DNA of 64,000 nucleotides from Blastocladiella emersonii ATCC 22665. Its lineage: Eukaryota > Blastocladiomycota > Blastocladiomycetes > Blastocladiales > Blastocladiaceae. Below, piece after piece: positions 40,235 through 48,207 of this stretch. A model generated the notes under the pieces. That model saw nothing but the letters and a program-made list of their open reading frames with translations, was not told the DNA's origin and did no database searches. How positions within the stretch are numbered: the stretch's first letter is position 1; each line of letters opens with the position of its first letter. The stretch is taken from contig JANHCV010000013.1 in the NCBI GenBank assembly GCA_025594325.1, forward strand, positions 1,054,001-1,118,000, given 5' to 3'. Made by a program: the position numbers and the translations under genes.

Positions 40235-41203
40235 ATGTCCAACTTCCGCACCGTGGAGCGCCGCGTCGGCGAGATCCCCGTCGCACTCCGTACATCAGGC
40301 GACCCGAGCATGCCGCCGGCGATCTGGGCCCGCGATTGCCTGCCCGACGCGGAGCGCGGGTACCAGCCGTACGCCGTCGCGCTGGACGTGCCATGGAACG
40401 GCGCCGTCGCCGGCCCCACCGGCGTGCAGTGCCAGTCGGACCTCGACGACCCCGAGCGCGCGGCGCGGCTGCGCGCCGACAGCGTGCCCGTCTCGCGCGG
40501 CGGGCTCGTCGCGCTCGAGTTCTACTGGAACCGGCGCGGGTTCACGCGGATCACGTATAACGGCATGTCGTCTGCGCGACCCACGGCCGAGTATGCCTGG
40601 AAGCAGGCCGAGGACAACGAGGTGCGCGATTGCCGCCTCGCCAAGCTCGAGGGCGTCGCGTCGGTGCCCGCCGTCTACGAGCTCACGTTCGTGTGCCCGC
40701 CGTTCAACGCCGCGGGGCGCACGCTGACGCCGACGATGTTTGGGCCGGCGACTACTACGTCTACTTCATCCACCACCACGTCGGCGACGGCCGCTCCCAC
40801 GACGCGTGCGACGGCTACCTCGACTACGGCCACTACGACCAGCCCGCCGTCATCCACTCCGACTCCCGCCGCCGCCGACTCCAAGTCGCAGCCGCCCGAC
40901 CCGTCCACAACCTCCTCGTCTCCCGCCGCCGTGTACGCCGGCATCGGCGCCGCGATCCTCTTCGCGTTCGCGCTCCTCGCCGTCGTCATGTACCGCCGCG
41001 GCGCGCGCGCCGCCGAGGCCAAGCTTCGCGACAGCAACCCCACCACGCACACGCGCGGCTTCCCACCCAAGGCCGTGACGGTTCCCGCCCCGCCGCCCGC
41101 TGCGCTCGCCGACAAGGACGACTACGTCGTGTACCTCCCGCCGGCGAAGGGCGGCGCGGCAACGGTGCCGCGGGATCGCGGCGAGACGCTGTACCTGCCC
41201 TGA
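40235..41203 (+). CDS. Single-pass membrane protein with YLP-motif tail (paralogue 1)
   Basis: The ATG at 40235 (MSNFRTVERRVGEIPVAL) gives 322 residues to TGA. The ectodomain has about five cysteines and the family strings VSRGGLVALEFYWNRRGFTR, ITYNGMS, AWKQAEDNEVRDCRLAKLEG and ELTFVCPPFNAAG. A 50-residue Thr/Ser-rich, probably O-glycosylated stalk leads to the helix VYAGIGAAILFAFALLAVVM and YRRGARAA. The cytosolic tail has two YLP motifs, YVVYLPP and the C-terminal LYLP. No signal peptide is visible, so an upstream exon is likely. The paralogue lies 0.6 kb downstream on the same strand. Receptor-like topology is inference. Confidence 0.7.
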   Translation: MSNFRTVERRVGEIPVALRTSGDPSMPPAIWARDCLPDAERGYQPYAVALDVPWNGAVAGPTGVQCQSDLDDPERAARLRADSVPVSRGGLVALEFYWNRRGFTRITYNGMSSARPTAEYAWKQAEDNEVRDCRLAKLEGVASVPAVYELTFVCPPFNAAGRTLTPTMFGPATTTSTSSTTTSATAAPTTRATATSTTATTTSPPSSTPTPAAADSKSQPPDPSTTSSSPAAVYAGIGAAILFAFALLAVVMYRRGARAAEAKLRDSNPTTHTRGFPPKAVTVPAPPPAALADKDDYVVYLPPAKGGAATVPRDRGETLYLP

Positions 41204-41794
41204 GCGGAGCGAGTAGAATAGAATAGACGATGTTACTGGTCACCCGACTTTGTGCACTCCCCGCGGACCGCGTTTGGTGACACGGACAGCGTATATCCCT
41301 CGCGCTCCGACACGGCGAGCTGACGGCGAGCAACGCCCGAGCGGCGCAGCCAGCGAGCTGTCACGGGGGGAGCTTTCGCGCCGCGCAGGTCGCGGAGACG
41401 CGCGTGAGGCTGCCCAGCCCTCCTCGCCTGCGCGGGGCGGACACGGAACAAGTGCTTCATGCGCTACATGTATATTCGTCGGCGGCCACGCCGAGTCTCG
41501 GGGAGGGCGCGCGCTCGAGTCGAGCGGCGTGGCCGGCGCCCCGCGCTCCTCGAGCACGCCTGCTAGACGCCGCCGTCGCAGTGCGCTCCCCGAACGAGGG
41601 AGCGGATGGCCGCGATCGACATGGAAAGCAAATGAAGTAGCTGCAACGCGCCGTGCTCGCCGCCTCGAGTTGAACGATGCGCGCCGTGGGCCGTGTCGGG
41701 GAGCTGTCCGCGCGGCTTGCACGCTCGCCCGCGACGTCAGCTGGACCATGAACCGCGTCTCTCATCCCTCCTGCTCTTGTAGCCGCACCCGATC

Positions 41795-42691
41795 ATGCCG
41801 AGGCTAGATACCGTGCAGCGCCGCGTGGGCATGGTCACGCCTGGCGACGGCGGCAGGGAAAGTGGCGTCGCGACCGAGGGCTGCGTTGGAGGCAACCCGT
41901 TCGTCGTCGGCCTCGACCTGCGCTTCCAGCTTGGCGGCAAGACTGAGGAGAGCAAAACCGTGCTCTGGCCCGTGTGCACCGCCTACCTCGACGACAAGGA
42001 GAAAATGGCGCGCTTCCACCCGGGCATCGCCACCTCGCGCGGCGGCCTCGTCTCGCTCGAGCTCGACTGGAACGAGCGCGGATTCACCCGCGTCGCCTAC
42101 AACGGCCAGTCCTACGGCACGCCCGGCCCCATCACCTGGAAGCAGGACAGCGAGGCCGACCTCGCCAAGTGCCGCCTCGCTTCGCTCACGTTTGTCACCG
42201 CGCAGGCGAACCAGGTCGACCTCGGCTTCGCGTGCCCGCCGTTCCCCGCCGCGCTCGAGGCGCTGCAGCCCACCATGTTCGGATCGACGACCCCCGTTGC
42301 ACTGTACGCCGGGATCGGCGCCGCGGTGCTTCTCGTCGGTGCGCTCGCTGTCGTCCGGCACCGCCGCAGCGCCCGCGCCGCCGGGGCCAAGCGTGATTCT
42401 GACGTGCCGATCAAGCCCTCGTCCCCTGCTGCTATCGCCACTTCACCCGCTGCCGCGCCCACCGCCAAAGAGGTGCTGTACCTCCCGCCCGAGCCGCGGC
42501 CGCCCGAAATCATCATCGCCGTGCCCACGCTGCCGCGCGACGGGACCGACGCCGAGCTCGCCGACAAGGTGTACTACTTGCCCACCGCGGCGGCCGCGGA
42601 GCGGCGCGAACCCGCCGCCGTGGCTGTTAATCTCAGCGAGGAGCTGTATCTGCCCAGAGAATTAAGCGAGTGCGTGGAACGAATAAACTAG
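41795..42691 (+). CDS. Single-pass membrane protein with YLP-motif tail (paralogue 2)
   Basis: 298 residues from the ATG at 41795 (MPRLDTVQRRVGMVTPGDGG). The ectodomain aligns with 40235-41203: TSRGGLVSLELDWNERGFTR, AYNGQSYG, TWKQDSEADLAKCRLASLTF and LGFACPPFPAAL. The Thr-rich stalk is absent and the helix follows at once (VALYAGIGAAVLLVGALAVV, RHRRSARAAG). The tail carries three YLP motifs: LYLPPE, YYLPTA and LYLPRE. TAG stop. As in its neighbour there is no N-terminal signal, and a TAG acceptor-like site just precedes the ATG. The difference in stalk suggests diversification after tandem duplication. Confidence 0.7.
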   Translation: MPRLDTVQRRVGMVTPGDGGRESGVATEGCVGGNPFVVGLDLRFQLGGKTEESKTVLWPVCTAYLDDKEKMARFHPGIATSRGGLVSLELDWNERGFTRVAYNGQSYGTPGPITWKQDSEADLAKCRLASLTFVTAQANQVDLGFACPPFPAALEALQPTMFGSTTPVALYAGIGAAVLLVGALAVVRHRRSARAAGAKRDSDVPIKPSSPAAIATSPAAAPTAKEVLYLPPEPRPPEIIIAVPTLPRDGTDAELADKVYYLPTAAAAERREPAAVAVNLSEELYLPRELSECVERIN

Positions 42692-43185
42692 AAGGCGTTT
42701 CAACCAAGCAAACAACTTTAATTCATCAAGGCGATGCTGTGTCGTGCTTGCGGAGGGAACCAAGCGGGACGCGGGCAGGACCAACCCACGACTTGCGTCA
42801 GACGGCGCGTGTCTGCGCCGCGACGACTCGGGATGCATCAGCTGTTGTGGCGCAGAGAGTCGTCGAAGGCGCTCCCCTCTTCGCCTCTCCTCCAGACGCC
42901 GAGCGTGACGGCGACGCTCATTAAACCGCTATCGTACTCTTGGGACACATCACTGGCACAAGCGGTGCTTGAGGCGAATCGCTCAAAGCGGCGGTGCAAG
43001 TCGCGGCGCGGAGAACATTCCACGTGAGTGGCGCAACGCGACCCTCAGTCTCTCTATTGACGCGAGGATGAAATCACATGTAAGATCTGCGGTACAGTAT
43101 TTATTCGAGTTCAGAAAGTTATTAACACAACAAATTCATAGCAAAGCTCAAACGGCATCAATAACGGAGAACACGAGCGCATCGA
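42692..43185. other. Convergent intergenic gap
   Basis: About 490 bp separate convergent genes. It has AT-rich stretches (AACAACTTTAATTCATC at 42711, GTATTTATTCGAG near 43096). No gene supported. Confidence 0.4.
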
Positions 43186-44535
43186 TCACGCTTGCTGCTG
43201 GCTTTCGAGACCCGAGTCGCGCCACCACTGCGCGATCCGATGGAATCCGAGCTTGAGCGCAAAGTCTTGAGCGCAGCGGACGTGGTTCCGTCCGAGCTTG
43301 AGCGGAATGCCCGAGTCGAGCCACCACCAGAGGCGCGCGAGGACTTTTTCCTCATCGTCGTCCTGCTCCACGATTGACCAGCCAAGCGGACAGGTGAGCT
43401 GATCCCGCGGAATGGTGGCGCGGAACCAGTCGAGGACCGAAATCAAGTTGTGCTTGCTCGCGTAGCCGACCATGTATGCCCAGAAATCGTCATAGGAAAG
43501 CCTGTCCTGCGCAGACGCGGGCCCATAAGAGCGAAGGGAAGGAACTTTGCCCGCTTCAGCAACGCTGTCGTCTCTGGCATCGCTGGCGTTTAAGTCGACA
43601 ACACGGCTTGCGTCATAGCCGTAATCGCCCAAGTCGGCAGCGCTCTGGATCGCGTCCACCCCGTACTCCTTGCTGCTACGCTTCAGCTGATTGCCGCGGT
43701 CAAGCCAAATCGTAGGAATCGTGTGGTAGATCCAAGCGAAAAAGTCAAGCTCCTCGTTCTCCATTGCGTTCCGCACTTGATCGACCCAGTCTGCGCCGTC
43801 CACGGCATACTCGTAATCGGGCAACGTATCGGCACATTCGGTGAGCACTTTGACGCGTCGGTGCTCGATCGCATCGTACGCCAACGGGTACCGGTCCCCG
43901 TCATCGGTGTGGTGGTCGACGTTCAACTTGAGTAGATGCTGAAGCATTTCAACGTCCTCGTCGTCGCAAGCCCGGAAGAACGGATCGTATAGGCAGAAAT
44001 CGATTTCGAGACCGGCGCGGGCCCACCAATCGATAACGTGGAGATGGCGGTTGGCAATGGCGTTTTCGAGCCCATCCGACGTGTAATCCCGCTCGAGGCC
44101 GTGTGCTTTAAACCAGTCGAGAACGTTGACGTGGCCGTGCGACGAGGCCAAGTCCATGAAGAGCGGGGAAGTGGGAACAAGGAGACTCGCCTTGTCCCAC
44201 TCGTCCAAGAGGTCGACACGACCAGCCGCGCAGAGCAGAGCAAGTTAAAAGGTTGCCTCGTCGCTGTCCTCCTCCAACGGTAAAACATCGCGAAGGTTGA
44301 AAAGAGTTTCCCAAATTGTTGCATCGTACTTGTTGAGAAGCTTCCACATGCGGGGGTGCACCGAGTGCTGAAAAACGACGCGTTTGAGCTGCGAAAGTCC
44401 GGGAGCGACCCGAAGCAGCGGGAGCGGGTCGACACCCTTGGGGTCGAGGAGGATGACCTCGGCAAGGATAAGCTCAATGACCTCGATGGGAATTCGTTGC
44501 ATGGAGTTTGATTCTAGTAATGCATTGGGTTCCAT
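43186..44535 (-). pseudogene. F-box-like / ankyrin-like family, copy 2 (single nonsense)
   Basis: The start at 44535 (MEPNALLESNSMQRIPIEVI) matches the paralogues. The gene reads through F-box-like and ankyrin-like segments to QQA-TGA at 43186, 449 codons. The sole lesion is TAA at 44245-44247, where the sequence EATF-stop-LALLCAAG aligns with EAEFYLSLLCANG (copy 3) and EAALYLALLCASS (copy 1), so a tyrosine codon has become TAA. Copy 3 ends with TAA, so the codon is a stop in this genome. The rest of the frame is intact, which suggests a recent mutation, allele or sequencing error. Confidence 0.8.
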
Positions 44536-44624
44536 GATTTTGAGAGGACGCGCGGGAGTGCAGGCGTGAAGCGAGGATTCATCTCGCGTGGCTTGCACTG
44601 TCTCGCAAAGGCCGTCACGACCCC

Positions 44625-44648
44625 TCACATGATTGTTCGTCGCGTCTC
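44625..44648 (-). promoter_or_regulatory. Shared upstream motif, copy 2
   Basis: Plus strand TCACATGATTG, TTCGT, CGCGTCTC, 90 bp upstream of the ATG at 44535. The preceding 30 bp (CTCGCGTGGCTTG) is also shared with copy 3. Confidence 0.5.
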
Positions 44649-44959
44649 ACATTTCGCGTCTCGCGCGAACAGCGCAACACGTAGACCTGCCTTTCGCTTC
44701 GAGGTGCCGAATGAGCTCGGGCAGCGTTCGCGTCCGCAACCGCGAAACATCTCTAGCTGGCGCAAGTTCACGCTGTCCTAGCGTGTTGCCGCACGCATTC
44801 ATTAGCGTTGCCGAAGTGCCGCTGGTTTGCCAAAAAGACAAGGGCAAAAACTGATTCCAGATTCGGCGACTGTATTCATTGGAGCTCTCGATCATGTCAA
44901 CTCGATAAACTGATGCCGTAGCTCAGCCAACTCGCACTGAGGGAGCACGAGCGCACTGA

Positions 44960-46228
44960 TTACGCTTGCTGCTGGCTTTCGAGACCCGAGTCGCGCCACC
45001 ACTGCGCGATCCGATGGAGTCCAAGCTTGAGCGCAAAGTCTTCGGCGCAGCGGACGTGGTTCCGTCCGAGCCTGAGCGGGACGCCCGAGTCGAGCCACCA
45101 CTGGAGCCGCACAAGCGCCGCATCCTCGTCGTCGTCCTGCTCCACGATTGACCAGCCAAGCGGACACGCGAACTCGTTGGGTTGCAGCGTCGTGAGAAAC
45201 CATTCGAGCACTTCGACCCAGTTGCGTTTGCTCGCGTAGCCGATCATGTAAGTCCAGAAGCGGTTGTCGCTTTCAGCGTCACTGTATCTCGGGTGAGAGG
45301 CATAGTCGTAGTCGTAATCCCCCGAATCGGCGGCGCTCTGGACGGAGACCACGCCGTAATCACGGCCGTTGCTTTTGAACGTGCTAGAAGGGTCGAGTCG
45401 GTCCTTGGGAACATTGTGATAGATCCAGGAAAGCAAGGCAAGCTCTTCCTTTTCCATCGCGTCCTGCACAAGTTTGACCCACTCCGTTTCGTACAGGGCG
45501 TGGTCGTAGTCGGGCAACAGCTTGGCGCACTCGTAGAGAACCTTGAGTCGCTTGCCTTCGAGCGCCTCGCGCATCATGCGGTAGACGTAGCCGTCCATGG
45601 ACCAGTGGTTAACATTCAATTTGACGAGGTGTTGAAGGATTTCAATGTCCTCCTCGTCGATTGCGCGAGAGAATACATCAACCTGGGCATCGGCCTTGAA
45701 CTTGAGACGTTGGCGGACCCACCAATCAAGAACGTCAAGATTCCGCGCGCTCACGGCCTTTTCGATGGCAGCCCACGTGAAGCGCTGCGCGAGGCGGTGC
45801 ACGAAGAGCCAGTTGAGGACGTCGACGTGGCCGTGCGCCGAAGCCAAATCCATGTAGCGCGACGAGCACGGAAACCCAAGTAGCTGGTCGGCCCACTTGA
45901 CCAGTAGATCGACGCAGCCGTTGGCGCATAGCAGCGAAAGGTAGAACTCGGCCTCCTTGTCATTCAAGGACAGCGCATCGCGATGATGGATGAGGACGTC
46001 CCGGATCAGTTCGTCGTCCTCGTCGTGGAGAAGCTTCCACATTCGGTCATGCAAAGAGTGCTGGAACACAACGCGCTTGAGCTCCGAAAGTCCAGGAGCG
46101 ACGCGGAGCAGCGGAAGCGGGTCGACGCCTTGTGGATCAAGCAGGACGGCCTGAACCAGAATTTGCTCGACGATCTCGATCGGAATTCGTTGCATGATGT
46201 GTGATTTTGTTATAACATCAGGTTTCAT
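44960..46228 (-). CDS. F-box-like / ankyrin-like protein, copy 3 (intact)
   Basis: 422 residues from the ATG at 46228 (MKPDVITKSHIMQRIPIEIV) to TAA at 44960; an internal ATG at 46195 is the alternative start. I prefer 46228 because all three paralogues have an in-frame ATG ten or eleven codons before MQR. The first 60 residues are F-box-like (IPIEIVEQILVQAVLL, DPLPLLRVAPGLSELKRVVF). The rest has degenerate ankyrin-type helix pairs (MDLASAHGHVDVLNWLFVHR, ARNLDVLDWWVRQRLKF, YMIGYASKRNWVEVLEWFLT). The conserved C-terminus is CPLGWSIVEQDDDEDAALVR, LGRNHVRCAEDFALKLGLHR. Such proteins are usually SCF substrate adaptors; that role is inferred. Confidence 0.75.
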   Translation of the reverse strand: MKPDVITKSHIMQRIPIEIVEQILVQAVLLDPQGVDPLPLLRVAPGLSELKRVVFQHSLHDRMWKLLHDEDDELIRDVLIHHRDALSLNDKEAEFYLSLLCANGCVDLLVKWADQLLGFPCSSRYMDLASAHGHVDVLNWLFVHRLAQRFTWAAIEKAVSARNLDVLDWWVRQRLKFKADAQVDVFSRAIDEEDIEILQHLVKLNVNHWSMDGYVYRMMREALEGKRLKVLYECAKLLPDYDHALYETEWVKLVQDAMEKEELALLSWIYHNVPKDRLDPSSTFKSNGRDYGVVSVQSAADSGDYDYDYASHPRYSDAESDNRFWTYMIGYASKRNWVEVLEWFLTTLQPNEFACPLGWSIVEQDDDEDAALVRLQWWLDSGVPLRLGRNHVRCAEDFALKLGLHRIAQWWRDSGLESQQQA

Positions 46229-46310
46229 TTTCACTTGCGAATGCATGGGAGAGCACGCGAGGGCCACAAATCCGTTCACCTCGCGTGGCTTGTTTCGGCT
46301 CGCGATCGCG

Positions 46311-46333
46311 TCACATGTTATTCGTCGCGTCTC
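46311..46333 (-). promoter_or_regulatory. Shared upstream motif, copy 3
   Basis: Plus strand TCACATGTTA, TTCGT, CGCGTCTC, 83 bp upstream of the ATG at 46228. It is the third occurrence at an almost constant distance from the start in this gene family. Confidence 0.5.
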
Positions 46334-46448
46334 GCGTCTCCCGTCTCGCGTCCCGCGTCTCACACGGCCACTGCAACGCATTGAGTCGCGTGCACACGAG
46401 AAAATCTCTATCTCACACACTATTGCCCCATGCTCGTTCCGATCTTCT

Positions 46449-46757
46449 TCACCGTGCCCCGGGATACACGGTGGTGGACGACACAGTGGGGCCATGCTCG
46501 GCGTCAATGCCCGCGGCTGCGTCCATGAACGTGACCTGATCGTCTTGCGACATGACGCGAAGCAAAGCGAGCGTGAAGGGGCTGCCATTTTCTTCGCCGC
46601 AAGCGGGCGAATCAAGCATGGACAAAGCCAGGAACGCCACGTTTCTGGTAAAGCCGCTTGTTGTTGGGTCAAAATCGAACGTGACGAGCCAGCAAAAGCC
46701 ACGGTCAGCTGGGCGCCCTTGGGAACCAAGCCGACAATCTCCTGGATCTGGTCTCAT
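46449..46757 (-). other. Protein-like reverse-strand stretch of unknown origin
   Basis: The minus strand reads FTRNVAFLALSMLDSPACGE and TLALLRVMSQDDQVTFMDAA in one frame and IVGLVPKGAQLTVAF in another. Composition is protein-like but two frames are needed. It is probably a remnant. No family recognised. Confidence 0.25.
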
Positions 46758-46800
46758 GCAACGATTGCTTTTTGAACTGAATTGGACGATCCTAAAGTGA

Positions 46801-47117
46801 GCTGTTCACGTCGATCCGTGCGGCACCAACCCGTGGCCAATCATGTTGGTCGCTCCTGGTCTCACTCGGTTCCGCCGTACCACACGCTGCTTCTAGCTTC
46901 ATGATCGATTCCAGCGAGCTCTTGACGAGAAGGAGTCGTCGCTTTGCAAAGAGCTCATCCAGTATCGCGCTACGTTCCGCTATGCGGCGACGACCAGATC
47001 CATCTTTACCTCTGCTTGCTCTGTGTCGACGGTCGCATCGACCTTATGGAGGAGTGGTTTAACTCGGAGCGCGACTTTCCTCTCTCGCCTGACTACATCG
47101 ATCTTGCATCCGTCGAT
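46801..47117 (+). pseudogene. F-box-like / ankyrin-like family, copy 4 (fragment)
   Basis: On the plus strand, opposite to the other copies, VDPCGTNPWPIMLVAPGLTR aligns with LDPQGVDPLPLLRVAPGLSE, then TAG, then LHDRFQRALDEKESSLCKEL and YRATF. After a shift, DDQIHLYLCLLCVDGRIDLM and LSPDYIDLASVD align with EFYLSLLCANGCVDLL and SRYMDLASAHG. It is truncated at both ends and carries at least one stop and one frameshift. Confidence 0.7.
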
Positions 47118-47239
47118 GCCAGGTGTTACGCTGCCCTGCGTCGCTTTCAACCTCGGGATTCACAACCCGAGCGTGCTTGGTTCGATCGTGCCGCCGCGTG
47201 GCTGAGCAAATCTGGCATTGTACAGAGCCGCGAGTGACG

Positions 47240-47926
47240 GCTTTTGCGTCGGTCCGCCAATTCAAAGTCAACATTAGTGTATTCCGATTGGCGCCGAGAC
47301 CCCACGACGAAAATTCGGAGGGCTGGCCGGCGGTCTGGACGGCGACGGGCTCCTGGCCGGGCGTGAACTCGAGGGTGACGGCGGCGCCCTTCTCGACGGC
47401 GGCCTTGATGGCGGTACCGGCCTCGGCCGAGACGAACCCGACGGGGACGGGGAACACCGAGTCCTCGGCGAACCCGCCGAACCACACGCCGGTCGGCTGG
47501 TTGTTGAAGAAGACGATCGACTTGGCGCCGGCCGCCACGGCGTTCTCGATCTTGACCGTGAACGCGCAGGTGCCGCGGCGCAGCAGCGCCGTCTTGCCCT
47601 CGAACGAGAAGCCCGCGGGGAACGGCGCACACGCGTCGTTGGGGATCGTGGCCGGGTTGGGCGACGGCTTCACGACGTACTTGTCGCCCGTCTTGAACGC
47701 GCCCTTGGGCCGCGCGTCCGTGTTGGCGGGGATCTACGTCAGGCCCGCGACGCCCTCGACCTTGACGGCCTGCTTGAGCGCCTTGGCGTTGTCGAACGAG
47801 CCGACGCCGAAGCCGTTGAGCGCGACACCGGGCGCGGCCGCGTGGAACAGGCCCTGCGCACCGTCGTTGCCGAGCGCCGACATGACGACGAGGCCCTTGT
47901 CGGCGAGGCGCGACGCCGCGATGGCG
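47240..47926 (-). pseudogene. Subtilisin-like protease gene, 3' piece (split by copia)
   Basis: Read on the minus strand from the LTR boundary: IAASRLADKGLVVMSALGND (the oxyanion-hole Asn region of S8 peptidases) and VALNGFGVGSFDN. Then a TAG at 47734-47736, then a PA domain (GKTALLRRGTCAFTVKIENA, AGAKSIVFFNNQP), ending near SEFSSWGLGANRN. The catalytic serine region (GTSMA) is missing, so the gene was already truncated at this end. It rejoins in frame with 54169-54428 when the copia element and one GGCG duplication are removed. Confidence 0.85.
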
Positions 47927-48181
47927 TGCTATTCTACTCAGGCACGGGGGAAGCGGGATACACGCGACGTACAGTGACAGGATGGTATTGCAGGGGAAAT
48001 CAACCAGTGTATCAAACAGGAACAGCTTCATTCATCCTCGAACAGGAACCGAGCGCGAGAGTGCGCCGCGCGTTGGGCCGCGGCGGAGGCGTGGGAGGCG
48101 GCGTCGGTGGGTGGCGTGATCCACACCTGACCTCAACGCGTGCGTGTCTCGCATGTCTCGCACGCACGCCCCACTACAGCA
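47927..48181 (-). repeat. Copia 3' LTR
   Basis: 255 bp, TG to CA. The mismatches to the 5' LTR cluster in the first 60 bp (AAGCGGG versus AAGAAGG; ACAGTGACAGGATGG versus ACTGCAACAGTATGG). Confidence 0.92.
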
Positions 48182-48207
48182 CTCCCGCATGGATCTCGGC
48201 ACCCGGA

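Noticed and set aside
46229-46729. N-terminal extension of the copy 3 F-box gene
   Set aside because: Paralogues place the start at the ATG ten or eleven codons before MQR; the extension covers the shared promoter motif.
11228-47736. Recoding of TAG as an amino acid
   Set aside because: TAG ends intact genes here (3674, 25546, 36601, 42691, 48208, 59248), and several internal TAGs coincide with splice acceptors; the rest lie in otherwise damaged genes.
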